A DNA stretch of 64,000 nt from Qipengyuania sp. YIM B01966 (GTDB taxonomy: Bacteria > Pseudomonadota > Alphaproteobacteria > Sphingomonadales > Sphingomonadaceae). This document shows, in pieces, positions 41,494 to 49,839 of this stretch. The notes under the pieces are model-generated. The model was not told where the DNA came from. It made no database searches and saw only the letters and a list, made by a program, of their open reading frames with translations. The DNA is taken from NCBI RefSeq assembly GCF_016461955.1, contig NZ_JADMNM010000010.1, positions 18,039 to 82,038 on the forward strand, written 5' to 3'. Positions within the stretch are counted from its first letter, which is position 1. The number at the start of each line of letters is the position of its first letter. Made by a program: the position numbers and the translations under genes.

Positions 41494-41947
41494 TCCCACC
41501 CCCGTTTGGGCGGGACCTCATGTTCCCGCTCCGTTCGAATCAGGCGGCTGACCGCCCTAGCATCTGCGGGCCCCCGCCGGGCCAAAACTTATCCCCGCCA
41601 GCGGGCCCCGAGCCTGTTGACCGGCGCGAATCGGAACGCCGAGATGGCCGGCTTTATCGCCCCGCTCATTACAACCTCTTGTTGGTGCCCCCAGGCGTCC
41701 AACCACTAGATAGTGAATCAGACACGACTCGCGCGCAATAGGGTTTGCGGCGGTTAACCGTGCCGGACCGGGCTTCCGCAAGGGTGTGTTAGTCTGCTGC
41801 AACGCCGCGACGCGGCGGATTTGCTGGGCCCGCGCGCCGCGCAAGCCGGAAAATGCAATTGGGCAAAAATTTTGCCGGGCAAAGATCGCCGCGCCGCTCT
41901 TGGTAGCAATCGAATCGAGCCCGGCAAGTTTGTGCGCCTAGGGGCGC
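41494..41947. other. Regulatory gap upstream of nrdA
   Basis: 454 bases without a gene, between the nrdA start and the ppk2 stop. It contains TTATCCCCG (41589-41597), which resembles a DnaA box; CACTA-GA-TAGTG (41704-41715), a short inverted repeat loosely like an NrdR half-site pair but two bases too short; and GGCAAAA-A-TTTTGCC (41862-41876), a perfect inverted repeat that may end the ppk2 transcript. The nrdA promoter must lie here. Confidence 0.5.
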
Positions 41948-43069
41948 TCAGTCGTCCTTGCCGCCCCGGCCGAAGCGATATTCGCCGCGTTCGTGGATGA
42001 TGTTGGGCCGGCCGATGATGAGATCGTCAACCTGGCCGATGCGGTCATTGTCCTTGCCCTTGTAGGGCAACGAATGGAGCACATAGCGCATGGCGTTGAG
42101 CCGGGCGCGCTTCTTGTCGTCGCTCTTGATCACCGTCCACGGGCTGTCGGCGGTGTCGGTGGCGAAGAACATCGCCTCCTTGGCGCGGGTATAATCGTCC
42201 CACTTGTCGAGGCTGGCGAGATCGACCGGCGAGAGCTTCCATTGCTTGAGCGGGTGCACCTTGCGCTCCTTGAACCGGCGGCGCTGTTCTTCCTGGCTGA
42301 CCGAGAACCAGAACTTGATCAGGTGGATGCCGCTACGCACCAGATTGCGCTCGAATTCGGGGGCCTGGCGGAGGAATTCGCGATACTCCTCCTCGGTGCA
42401 GAAGCCCATCACCCGCTCCACCCCGGCGCGGTTGTACCAGCTGCGGTCGAACATGACGATTTCGCCGGTGGTCGGCAGATGTCCGACATAACGCTGGAAA
42501 TACCATTGGCCGCGTTCGACCTCGCTCGGCTTTTCCAGCGCGACGACGCGCGCGCCGCGCGGATTGAGGTGCTCCATGAACCGCTTGATCGTGCCGCCCT
42601 TGCCGGCAGCGTCGCGCCCTTCGAACAGGATGATCACCCGCTGCTGCGCTTCCTTGACCCATTGCTGCAGCTTGAGCAGCTCGGTCTGGAGGATGAACTT
42701 CTCGCGCTCGTAATCCTTGCGCAGCATCTTGTATTTGTAGGGATAGCAACCGTCGCGCCAGTCGTCGGCCAGCTCGTTGCTGGTGCGGCGCGGGCGGCCC
42801 TCGGGCTTGGGCAGGCCCAGCTCGCGGCGCAGGCGGACGGCATCATCGGGCGCAGCGCCCGCAACCAGCGCGCCGACCCCCTCGCCGGTGGGCGGATTGC
42901 CGCCGGCGACCACGCCCTTGGCAGCGGCGACCTCCGCCTCTCGCTTGGCCGCGACCCGCTCGTCGGCCAGCCCCTTGTCGAGCGGCGTCGCGGCGAGCTT
43001 GGTCCGCGCCGGGCCGCGCCGGCGGGCAGGCTTGCTGTCCTTGTTCGTACCGGTCTTGCGTGTGGCCAT
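41948..43069 (-). CDS. ppk2: Polyphosphate kinase 2
   Basis: 373 residues. PPK2 enzymes phosphorylate nucleotides (typically GDP or ADP) with polyphosphate. The catalytic domain begins near residue 100: Walker A LFEGRDAAGKGGTIKRF, then MEHLNPRGARVVALEKPSE, Walker B MFDRSWYNRAGVERVMGF and a lid helix rich in Arg/Lys (EEQRRRFKERKVHPLKQWKL). The first 95 residues are a Lys/Arg/Ala-rich extension (ARRRGPARTK), probably disordered. The start at 43069 has GGGAGAGG upstream. PPK2 is often part of stress or stringent responses. Confidence 0.93.
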   Translation of the reverse strand: MATRKTGTNKDSKPARRRGPARTKLAATPLDKGLADERVAAKREAEVAAAKGVVAGGNPPTGEGVGALVAGAAPDDAVRLRRELGLPKPEGRPRRTSNELADDWRDGCYPYKYKMLRKDYEREKFILQTELLKLQQWVKEAQQRVIILFEGRDAAGKGGTIKRFMEHLNPRGARVVALEKPSEVERGQWYFQRYVGHLPTTGEIVMFDRSWYNRAGVERVMGFCTEEEYREFLRQAPEFERNLVRSGIHLIKFWFSVSQEEQRRRFKERKVHPLKQWKLSPVDLASLDKWDDYTRAKEAMFFATDTADSPWTVIKSDDKKRARLNAMRYVLHSLPYKGKDNDRIGQVDDLIIGRPNIIHERGEYRFGRGGKDD

Positions 43070-43204
43070 GGGTGCCTCTCCCTCGAATGCGCGACTCGCC
43101 GGTTGCGCCGGCTTCAAGCGATCAGTTTCGGCCCGTTGCCAGGGGCCGGTCAATCGGCGAGCGCGCACCCGCTGTTGCGCGCGGTGCAACCCGCGTCAGG
43201 GACA

Positions 43205-44809
43205 TCAGGGAACGAGCACGGTATCCCTGGCCACCGCGTCGGTCTGCGGATGGTCGAGCGTATAGTGCAGGCCCCGACTTTCCTTGCGCCTGAGCGCGCT
43301 CTGGACGATCAGCTCGGCGCATTGGTGCAGGTTCCGCAATTCGATCAGGTCGGTGGTGACGCGGAAGGCGCCGTAATACTCGCCAATCTCGCGCCGCAAG
43401 AGGTCGATCCGGTGCGCCGCGCGTTCGAGCCGCTTGGTGGTCCGCACGATCCCGACATAGTTCCACATGAAGCGGCGGATCTCTGTCCAGTTCTGCTTGA
43501 TCACCACCTCTTCGTCCGAATCGATCACCCTGCTTTCGTCCCATGCGCGCACCGCCGGCGGCTGGTCGAGTTCGTCCCAGCAGGCGAGGATGTCGCGCGC
43601 GGCGGCATCGCCGAACACGAAACATTCGAGCAGCGAGTTGGAGGCGAGGCGATTGGCCCCGTGCAGCCCGCTTTCGGTGCATTCGCCCGCGCCCCACAGG
43701 CCCGGCAGGTCGGTGCGCGCATCCACCCCCACCAGCACCCCGCCGCAGGTATAATGCTGCGCCGGGACCACCGGGATCGGCCCGGTGGTCATGTCGATGC
43801 CCAGTGATAGCAGCTTGTCGTGGATCATCGGGAAATGCGCCGCCACGAAGTCGGCCGGCATATGGCTGATGTCGAGATGGACATAATCGAGCCCGAAGCG
43901 CTTGATTTCGGAATCGATCGCCCGGGCGACCACGTCGCGCGGGGCTAGCTCCATCCGGTCGGCGTCGTAGAACGCCATGAACCGCTTGCCGGTGCGCGGA
44001 TTGATCAGATGCCCGCCTTCGCCGCGCACCGCCTCGGTGATGAGGAAGTTCTTGGTTTCGAGATGGTAGAGGCAGGTCGGGTGAAACTGCATCATCTCCA
44101 TGTTCGACACCCGCGCGCCGGCGCGCCAGGCCATGGCGATTCCGTCGCCTGTCGCGCCGCGCGGGGCGGTGCTGAACTGATAGACCCGGCCCGCCCCGCC
44201 GGTCGCCAGCACGGTCGCGCGGGCGACATGGGCTTCGACCTGGCCGCTGTCCTGGTCGAGCGCATAGACCCCCCAGACCCGGCCCGAGCCCGAATATTTC
44301 TCGGCATGGCGCCCGGTGATAAGGTCGATGCAGGCGCGCCCCGGCAGCAGGGTGATGTTGGGATTGGCCTGCGCCGCGCGGATCAGCGCCTCCTGCACCG
44401 CCCAGCCGGTGGCATCGTTGACATGGACGATGCGGCGGTGGCTGTGCCCGCCTTCGCGCGTCAGGTGGAGATTGCCGCTCTCGCGGTTGAACGGCACGCC
44501 GAGATCGCACAGCCGGTCGATCGCCGCCGGCGCGCTTTCGATCACGTGGCGCACAACCTCCTCGTCATTGAGGCCGGCACCGGCAATCATCGTGTCGCGC
44601 ACGTGATCTTCGAAGGTGTCGCCGGCATCGAGCACGGCGGCGATCCCCCCTTGCGCCCAGGCGGTCGAGCCGGTGTCGAGTCCGCCCTTGGCCAGCACCA
44701 GCACCTTGCGGGTGGTCGCCAGCGCCAGCGCCGTGGTCAGCCCGGCCGCGCCCGAGCCCACGACGATCACGTCATGCCGCATCGGCGCCTCGTGTCGAAC
44801 TTCTGTCAT
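43205..44809 (-). CDS. nadB: L-aspartate oxidase
   Basis: 534 residues. NadB oxidises L-aspartate to iminoaspartate with FAD, the first step of de novo NAD synthesis. FAD motif VVGSGAAGLTTALALATT near the start, then AQGGIAAVLDAGD, MMQFHPTCLY, ITEAVRGEGG and CTESGLHGANRLASNSLLEC, all typical of the NadB/SdhA family. The start at 44809 (MTEVRHEAP) is chosen over 44782 for length; both are in frame. nadA and nadC are not nearby. Confidence 0.95.
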   Translation of the reverse strand: MTEVRHEAPMRHDVIVVGSGAAGLTTALALATTRKVLVLAKGGLDTGSTAWAQGGIAAVLDAGDTFEDHVRDTMIAGAGLNDEEVVRHVIESAPAAIDRLCDLGVPFNRESGNLHLTREGGHSHRRIVHVNDATGWAVQEALIRAAQANPNITLLPGRACIDLITGRHAEKYSGSGRVWGVYALDQDSGQVEAHVARATVLATGGAGRVYQFSTAPRGATGDGIAMAWRAGARVSNMEMMQFHPTCLYHLETKNFLITEAVRGEGGHLINPRTGKRFMAFYDADRMELAPRDVVARAIDSEIKRFGLDYVHLDISHMPADFVAAHFPMIHDKLLSLGIDMTTGPIPVVPAQHYTCGGVLVGVDARTDLPGLWGAGECTESGLHGANRLASNSLLECFVFGDAAARDILACWDELDQPPAVRAWDESRVIDSDEEVVIKQNWTEIRRFMWNYVGIVRTTKRLERAAHRIDLLRREIGEYYGAFRVTTDLIELRNLHQCAELIVQSALRRKESRGLHYTLDHPQTDAVARDTVLVP

Positions 44810-44903
44810 TGCCCCGTCATGGCTGTTGCGCAGACGCGCCGCAAGCAGGTGCCGACAGCCGGCGGCGATTCGCGAGCCGGCCGATCGCGGAGGGTCGCGG
44901 CTC

Positions 44904-45167
44904 ATGCGTCTGTTGCACTGCCTGCTGAACCGGCACGAGGCTGACCGCAACCGCGTGCGCCCGGCAGCCGATGGCAGCGCCGATCTGACCGGCCAGTGCC
45001 GCCATTGCCGCGCCCAAATCCGCCGGCACGCCTATCGGGACTGGCGCCGCGAAAGCGGCTCGCGGGCGGCGGGGCAAAAGCTCAGCGCGGGGCAGCTGAC
45101 AATCAGCCTGGCTGATCGGCGGTCAGCTGGACGAACACGTCCTCGAGGTCGGCCTCGCGGGTGGTGA
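44904..45167 (+). CDS. Small Cys/His-rich, zinc-ribbon-like protein
   Basis: 87 residues. Pattern: MRLLHCLLNRHEADRNRV, then GQCRHCRAQIRRHAYRDWRR, giving C...H...C-x2-C spacing like a short zinc ribbon. Similar small proteins with a C-x-x-H-x-P and C-x-H-C pattern occur in sphingomonads. GGAGGG (44889-44894) lies about nine bases upstream of the ATG and supports the start. The 3' end overlaps the convergent ABC ATPase gene by 65 bases, so its C-terminal third may be less constrained. Function unknown. Confidence 0.65.
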   Translation: MRLLHCLLNRHEADRNRVRPAADGSADLTGQCRHCRAQIRRHAYRDWRRESGSRAAGQKLSAGQLTISLADRRSAGRTRPRGRPRGW

Positions 45168-46053
45168 CGTCCTCGATTGCGTAGCCCAGCGCCTGCAGGC
45201 GGGCGAGCACCTGGCCGGCAGTCACCTGCGCCTTGTCGTAAGTGATCGCCACACTGCGTTCGCCCGCCAGCTCGCTGCGCAGGAAGGCCGGGTCGGCCGG
45301 CGGAGCAGCAATGTCACGGTCGAGCGTCACCTCGACAACCTTTTCGCCCATCATGCCCACCAGTTCGCGGGTCGGCTTGTTGGCGATCAGCTCGCCATGA
45401 TTGATGATCGCGATCCGGTCGCACAATTGCTCGGCTTCTTCGAGGTAATGCGTGGTCAGCACCACCGTTACCCCTTCGCCGTTGAGCTGCGTGACCAGTT
45501 CCCATAGCTGCCGGCGCAATTCGACATCGACCCCGGCGGTGGGTTCATCGAGCACCAGGATCGGCGGGGCATGGACCATCGCCTTGGCGATCAGCAGCCG
45601 CCGCTTCATCCCGCCCGACAGCGTTCGGGCATAGGCGTCGCGCTTGTCGGCCAGATGCACCGCGCGCAGCAGCTCCTCGCTCCGCCGCAGCGCGCGGGCA
45701 ATACCGTAAAAGCCAGCCTGGTTTTCCAGCACCTCGTAAGGTGTGAAGAACGGGTCGAAAACGATTTCCTGCGGGACAATGCCGATGCTGCGCTTGGCGT
45801 TGCGCGGGTGCTCGTCGATGTCGAACCCCCAGATTGCCGCATGGCCACCGGTCTTGCGGACCAGCCCGGCCAGGATGTTGATGATCGTCGATTTGCCAGC
45901 CCCATTGGGGCCCAGCAGGCCGAAGATGCCGCCCTGCGGGACGTCGAAGCTGACCCCTTTCAGCGCCAGCTTGCCCTCCGCCTGCCCCTTGGCCGGGGCA
46001 TAGCGTTTGACGAGATCGCGGATTTCGATGGCGGGTGGGGCAGGCGTGTCCAT
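45103..46053 (-). CDS. ABC transporter ATP-binding protein
   Basis: 316 residues. Walker A GPNGAGKSTI, signature TLSGGMKRRLLIAKAM, Walker B ILVLDEPTAGVDVELRR, and H-loop TTHYLEEAEQL place it among the ABC-2/DrrA-YadG type ATPases. The C-terminal extension (DIAAPPADPAFLRSELAGER) is the usual ABC-2 regulatory tail. These work with a separate ABC-2 membrane permease, usually adjacent; here the neighbours are nadB and a DUF4402 gene, so the permease must be elsewhere. Substrate unknown. Confidence 0.92.
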   Translation of the reverse strand: MDTPAPPAIEIRDLVKRYAPAKGQAEGKLALKGVSFDVPQGGIFGLLGPNGAGKSTIINILAGLVRKTGGHAAIWGFDIDEHPRNAKRSIGIVPQEIVFDPFFTPYEVLENQAGFYGIARALRRSEELLRAVHLADKRDAYARTLSGGMKRRLLIAKAMVHAPPILVLDEPTAGVDVELRRQLWELVTQLNGEGVTVVLTTHYLEEAEQLCDRIAIINHGELIANKPTRELVGMMGEKVVEVTLDRDIAAPPADPAFLRSELAGERSVAITYDKAQVTAGQVLARLQALGYAIEDVTTREADLEDVFVQLTADQPG

Positions 46054-46104
46054 ACGGCCGCCCTAGCGCGGTCTGGCCGCCAGCGACAAGCGGGCGAGCG
46101 TTGA

Positions 46105-46161
46105 GGCGGTGTTAACCATCTGCGTTTGCCCCAGCGTCATTGCTTTCCCGCTAACACCGCC
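46105..46161. promoter_or_regulatory. Inverted repeat upstream of the DUF4402 gene
   Basis: GGCGGTGTTA (46105-46114) and TAACACCGCC (46152-46161) are perfect ten-base inverted copies separated by 37 bases. The right copy ends five bases before the start codon at 46167, where a ribosome site would be expected. It could be a pair of operator half-sites or a long-range mRNA stem. Confidence 0.45.
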
Positions 46162-46166
46162 AGTGG

Positions 46167-46724
46167 ATGGGACACGGACGGACATTGTGCGACTGGCGGG
46201 GGGCCGCTGCTGCCGGGCTGGCGGGCGCGCTGCTGTGCGCGCCGCTCCAGGCGGCGGCGGGAAGTACGCAAGGCATTGCGACGATCCGCGTGCGCGACAG
46301 TCTGCGGGTGATGACGGTCGAAGACCTCGATTTCGGGCGAATCTTTCCCGGCAGCGGGGCGGGAAGCGGCTCGATCACCATCGCCCCTGACGGCTTTGTC
46401 AGCACGTCGGGCGGGGTTGTCGCGGTGAGCGGCGCGCATCCGGCAGTGTTCAATATCAAGCGCCGGATCGGCCGCGACTATCTCAATTATCTCGGCCCCG
46501 ACGGTACCGACACGATCGTACTGACGAGCCGCACCAACCCCGCGCATACCATGCAGGTGACTGCGTTCACGACCGATTTCCAGCGGCGCGGCGGCTTTGG
46601 CTTGCCGGCCTATTTCTTCAGCACCGATTTCGACTTCCGGGTCGGTGGCCGGCTGACCGTACCGCCTAACCAGCCGCCGGGGTTCTATGTCGGCACCTTC
46701 CGGGTAGAGATAGCCTATCAGTAG
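46167..46724 (+). CDS. Secreted DUF4402 protein
   Basis: 185 residues. Signal peptide with core AAAAGLAGALLCAPLQAAAG. The mature part follows the DUF4402 pattern: VRDSLRVMTVEDLDFGRIFP, then GSGSITIAPDGFVSTSGGVV, and a C-terminal GFYVGTFRVEIAYQ. These are small all-beta, fimbria-like secreted proteins of unknown role. No clear ribosome site; an inverted repeat occupies the leader. Confidence 0.85.
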   Translation: MGHGRTLCDWRGAAAAGLAGALLCAPLQAAAGSTQGIATIRVRDSLRVMTVEDLDFGRIFPGSGAGSGSITIAPDGFVSTSGGVVAVSGAHPAVFNIKRRIGRDYLNYLGPDGTDTIVLTSRTNPAHTMQVTAFTTDFQRRGGFGLPAYFFSTDFDFRVGGRLTVPPNQPPGFYVGTFRVEIAYQ

Positions 46725-46767
46725 GCCCGGCCCCGCGCGGTAATTGCCAAGCACAGTGCGGCGGATT

Positions 46768-47061
46768 ATGCGCGCGCAGATGATCACTCAGCCGCCCGAA
46801 ACCACCCTGGTCGAAACCGCCCGCGTGTCGTGCGACGGGGCCGGCGCGATCCGCGGCGGCGACCGCTTTGCCGCCGCCGCCTTGGGCCATCCGCGCGTCT
46901 GGCTCGAGATCGACGAGCATGGCTTTGTCGATTGCGGCTATTGCGACCGCCGCTTCATCCTCGCCGGCGGCCCTGCCGATCCGGCCGTGACGGGCGAAAC
47001 GTTCGCACCGAATGACACGGGTGCCGACCCGGCAGACACGCCCGTCCCTCCACCAGCATAA
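46768..47061 (+). CDS. zf-CHCC zinc-finger protein
   Basis: 97 residues from ATG 46768; ATG 46780 is equally possible. The conserved core is VETARVSCDGAG, GHPRVWLEIDEHGFVDCGYC, then DRRFIL. The C...H...C-x2-C ligands form a zf-CHCC domain, as in the NDUFS6 accessory subunit of complex I and its alphaproteobacterial homologues. The C-terminus is an acidic Pro-rich tail. The likely role is in respiratory complex I, by family; the sequence itself shows only the zinc site. Confidence 0.8.
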   Translation: MRAQMITQPPETTLVETARVSCDGAGAIRGGDRFAAAALGHPRVWLEIDEHGFVDCGYCDRRFILAGGPADPAVTGETFAPNDTGADPADTPVPPPA

Positions 47062-47087
47062 TACTCAGCGCCGGTTAAGGATCGCGC

Positions 47088-47119
47088 GCGCACCATGCGC
47101 TGATCAGCGCGTTGTGCGC
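47088..47119. promoter_or_regulatory. 32-base palindrome between two genes
   Basis: GCGCAC-cat-GCGCTGA and TCAGCGC-gtt-GTGCGC form 13 base pairs around a symmetric 3 x 3 mismatch, centred on TGATCA. It begins 27 bases after the zf-CHCC gene and ends 15 bases before the next start codon, next to its GGAG ribosome site. It may be a terminator-like stem or a leader structure; no U-run follows. Confidence 0.5.
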
Positions 47120-47134
47120 TGCCGGAGATGTCGC

Positions 47135-47557
47135 ATGGCCCGCCCGATTCGCACACTCGCCGCCTTTGTCCTTGCCGGCCTGATGACCGCTGCCGCTGGC
47201 ACCGCGGCACAGGCGGATGCGCCGCAGCCGACTCGGGGCGAGGAACGGCTCGCGCGCATGCTCGAAGGGCGTGTACCGGGGGCACCTGAAAGCTGCATCC
47301 GCTCGTTCCCGACGATGCAATCGACAGTGATCGACGGCACCGCGATCGTCTTTCGCCAGGGTAACACGCTGTGGGTCAATGTACCGCGCGACGCGCGCTT
47401 TCTCGATGATAGCGATGCGTTGCTTACCCGCACCTTCGGCAATCGCCTGTGCAACACCGATATCGTCCATACGTATGACACGATGATCGGAATGCAGACT
47501 GGGACGGTATTCCTGACCGATTTCGTCCCCTACCGCCGCGTCCGCACCGCCAGCTGA
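47135..47557 (+). CDS. Secreted protein of unknown function
   Basis: 140 residues. Signal peptide RTLAAFVLAGLMTAAAGTAA with cleavage near AQA. The mature domain has two Cys (PESCIRSFP and GNRLCNTDI) that may form a disulfide, and conserved-looking segments GNTLWVNVPRDARFLDD and TGTVFLTDFVPYRRV. I recognise this general pattern from sphingomonad secreted proteins but no function. GGAG lies seven bases before ATG 47135, which decides the start. Confidence 0.75.
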   Translation: MARPIRTLAAFVLAGLMTAAAGTAAQADAPQPTRGEERLARMLEGRVPGAPESCIRSFPTMQSTVIDGTAIVFRQGNTLWVNVPRDARFLDDSDALLTRTFGNRLCNTDIVHTYDTMIGMQTGTVFLTDFVPYRRVRTAS

Positions 47558-47562
47558 GCGCC

Positions 47563-47588
47563 GGAACGCTAGGGCGCCGCAGCGCGTT
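47563..47588 (+). promoter_or_regulatory. EcfG-type general stress promoter
   Basis: GGAAC (47563-47567), 17 bases, CGTT (47585-47588): exact consensus for the alphaproteobacterial general stress sigma factor. It starts six bases after the preceding stop codon and 76 bases before the CHRD lipoprotein start, giving a leader of about 45 bases. Confidence 0.75.
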
Positions 47589-47638
47589 CTCCTGCCGGGC
47601 AGCGCTCATCATGAAGCGGCCCCAGGTGCAGGAGAAGG

Positions 47639-48100
47639 ATGATGACAAAATTCAAGCTGATGGCCGGCGCGCTGGCGCTGAGCGGTGCGGCCATGCTGGG
47701 AGGTTGCGCGACGCTGGAAGAAGGCGCGGCCGAACTGGTCGCCGAAACCCGGCACGCGACGCTTACCGGGGCACAGGTGGTGGGACGCGGCGATCCCGAT
47801 GGCTATGCCACGGCCGATCTCACCGTCACCGATGAGCTCAACCAGGTGTGTTACGACGTCAATAATGTCCGCAATCTGGGCAGCGTCACCTCGGTCCGCA
47901 TTCACCGCGGCGCCCCCGGTGCAACGGGGCCTGCGGTGCTGAACCTCAGCCAGGCCAATGAGGGCGGCTGGAAGAACTGCGTCGGCCGCGCCGAATGGAC
48001 CGAAGACCGGATCGAGAGCAACCCGGCCGCCTATTACATCCAGATAAATACGAGCGATTACCCGAACGGCGCAATCCGCGGCCAGTTCGCGTTCAACTGA
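47639..48100 (+). CDS. CHRD-domain lipoprotein
   Basis: 153 residues. Lipoprotein signal with lipobox MLGGC (Cys23). The mature domain is CHRD-like: ATLTGAQVVGRGDPDGYATA, VCYDVNNVRN, SVRIHRGAPGATGPAVLNL, and the closing PNGAIRGQFAFN. CHRD domains occur in secreted bacterial proteins and in animal chordin; the bacterial function is unknown. ATG 47639 and 47642 are adjacent alternative starts behind GGAGAAGG. The stress promoter at 47563 predicts induction under general stress. Confidence 0.9.
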   Translation: MMTKFKLMAGALALSGAAMLGGCATLEEGAAELVAETRHATLTGAQVVGRGDPDGYATADLTVTDELNQVCYDVNNVRNLGSVTSVRIHRGAPGATGPAVLNLSQANEGGWKNCVGRAEWTEDRIESNPAAYYIQINTSDYPNGAIRGQFAFN

Positions 48101-48118
48101 CGAAAACGACACCTGACA

Positions 48119-48154
48119 CGCGGCCGGGCCTTTGTGCCCGGCCGCGCGTTTATT
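48119..48154 (+). terminator. Intrinsic terminator after the CHRD gene
   Basis: CGCGGCCGGGC (48119-48129) pairs over 11 bases with GCCCGGCCGCG (48136-48146) around CTTTGT, followed by CGTTTATT. Strong stem and short U-run 18 bases after the stop codon. It overlaps the last codons of guaA on the other strand. Confidence 0.85.
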
Positions 48155-49724
48155 CCCACTCGATCGTGCCCGGCGGCTTGCTGGTGTAATCGTACACCAC
48201 CCGGTTGATGCCCTGCACCTCGTTGATGATGCGGGTGGCGACGCGGCTGAGGAAGCCAGCATCGAACGGATAGATGTCGGCGGTCATCCCGTCCACGCTG
48301 GTCACGGCCCGCAGCGCGCAGACATTGTCGTAAGTGCGTCCGTCGCCCATCACGCCGACGGTCTTGACCGGCAGCAGCACGGCGAAGGCCTGCCAGATCG
48401 CATCATACAGGCCGGCCGCGCGGATTTCCTCGAGATAGATCGCATCGGCCTTGCGCAGCACGTCGCAACGCTCCTTGGTCACCTCGCCGGGGATGCGAAT
48501 GGCGAGGCCCGGCCCGGGGAACGGGTGGCGGCCGACAAACTGGTCGTTCAGCCCCAGCTCGCGGCCGAGCACGCGAACCTCGTCCTTGAACAATTCGCGC
48601 AAGGGTTCGACCAGCGCCATGTTCATCCGTTCGGGCAGCCCGCCGACATTGTGGTGGCTCTTGATCGTCACGCTCGGCCCGCCGGTGAAGCTGACGCTTT
48701 CGATGACATCGGGATAGAGCGTGCCTTGGGCGAGGAACTCCGCCCCGCCCAGCTTCGCCGCTTCCTCCTCGAACACGGCGATGAATTCGCCGCCGATGAA
48801 CTTGCGCTTGGCTTCGGGGTCGGTGACCCCGGCGAGGCCGCGCATGAAGCGTTCCTCGGCATCGACCACCACCAGCGGGATGTTGTAATGGTCGCGGAAC
48901 AGGCTTTCGACCTGTGCCCGCTCGTTCAGCCTGAGCAGGCCGTGATCGACGAACACGCAGGTCAGCTGATCGCCGATCGCCTCGTGAATCAGGATCGCCG
49001 CGACCGAGCTGTCCACCCCGCCCGACAGGCCGCAGATTACCCGCCCGTTTCCGACCTGTTCGCGAATTTCGCGGATCTTGGTGTCGCGATAGGCGGCCAT
49101 GGTCCAGTCGCCGGCGAGCCCGCAGACCCGGTGGACGAAATTGGCGATCAGCTTCGCCCCGTCGGGCGTATGCGCAACCTCGGGATGGAACTGGGTGCCG
49201 TAGAAGCGCCGGTCCTCATCCGCGATCACCGCGAAGGGCGCGCCGTCGCTGGTGGCGACGATGCGGAAGCCGGGGGCAAAGCGGGTCACCTTGTCGCCGT
49301 GGCTCATCCATACCTGGTGGCGTTCGCCGACCTGCCACAGCCCGTCGAACAACGCGCACGGCTCGGTCACGGTCAGGAACGCCCGGCCGAATTCGCCGCC
49401 ATCGCCCGTCTCGTGGCCGGGCCGCACTTCGCCGCCAAGCTGATGGCTCATCACCTGCTGGCCGTAACAAATGCCGAGGATCGGCACGCCGGCTTCAAAC
49501 AGCTCTTCGGGCGCGCGAGGGCTGCCTTCTGACGGCACGCTGGCGGGCGAGCCCGAGAGGATGACCCCCTTGGGCTGCATCCGCGCGAACGCGGCTTCGG
49601 CCTGGGTGAACGAGGCAATTTCGCAATAGACCCCGGCCTCACGCACGCGCCGGGCGATGAGCTGGGTCACCTGGCTGCCGAAATCGACGATCAGGATGGA
49701 ATCGGGGTGCTGGTCGGGCGTCAT
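48150..49724 (-). CDS. guaA: GMP synthase (glutamine-hydrolysing)
   Basis: 524 residues. GuaA converts XMP to GMP using glutamine and ATP. The N-terminal class I glutamine amidotransferase has Cys86 in GICYGQQVM and His/Glu in [12 protein letters not shown]. The ATP-pyrophosphatase domain follows with the PP-loop [20 protein letters not shown], and the C-terminal dimerisation domain ends [11 protein letters not shown], as in E. coli. It stands alone; guaB is not in the window. Confidence 0.98.
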   Translation of the reverse strand: MTPDQHPDSILIVDFGSQVTQLIARRVREAGVYCEIASFTQAEAAFARMQPKGVILSGSPASVPSEGSPRAPEELFEAGVPILGICYGQQVMSHQLGGEVRPGHETGDGGEFGRAFLTVTEPCALFDGLWQVGERHQVWMSHGDKVTRFAPGFRIVATSDGAPFAVIADEDRRFYGTQFHPEVAHTPDGAKLIANFVHRVCGLAGDWTMAAYRDTKIREIREQVGNGRVICGLSGGVDSSVAAILIHEAIGDQLTCVFVDHGLLRLNERAQVESLFRDHYNIPLVVVDAEERFMRGLAGVTDPEAKRKFIGGEFIAVFEEEAAKLGGAEFLAQGTLYPDVIESVSFTGGPSVTIKSHHNVGGLPERMNMALVEPLRELFKDEVRVLGRELGLNDQFVGRHPFPGPGLAIRIPGEVTKERCDVLRKADAIYLEEIRAAGLYDAIWQAFAVLLPVKTVGVMGDGRTYDNVCALRAVTSVDGMTADIYPFDAGFLSRVATRIINEVQGINRVVYDYTSKPPGTIEWE

Positions 49725-49839
49725 GGCGGGCGGATAGGCGAGGCACCGGGCGTCGTAAAGCGAACGGGACGCGATCAGATCGTTGCAGCAAACGCAACAC
49801 CTGTTCGGCTTTTCGCATTTGCCGTGGTGGCGAGCGTGC

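Noticed and set aside
39379..41709. 776-codon frame on the plus strand
   Set aside because: Antisense to nrdA, which is complete with all catalytic residues.
41704..41715. NrdR box upstream of nrdA
   Set aside because: CACTA-GA-TAGTG is two bases shorter than the usual 16-base NrdR palindrome and there is no second box.
41993..43807. 604-codon frame on the plus strand
   Set aside because: Antisense to ppk2 and nadB.
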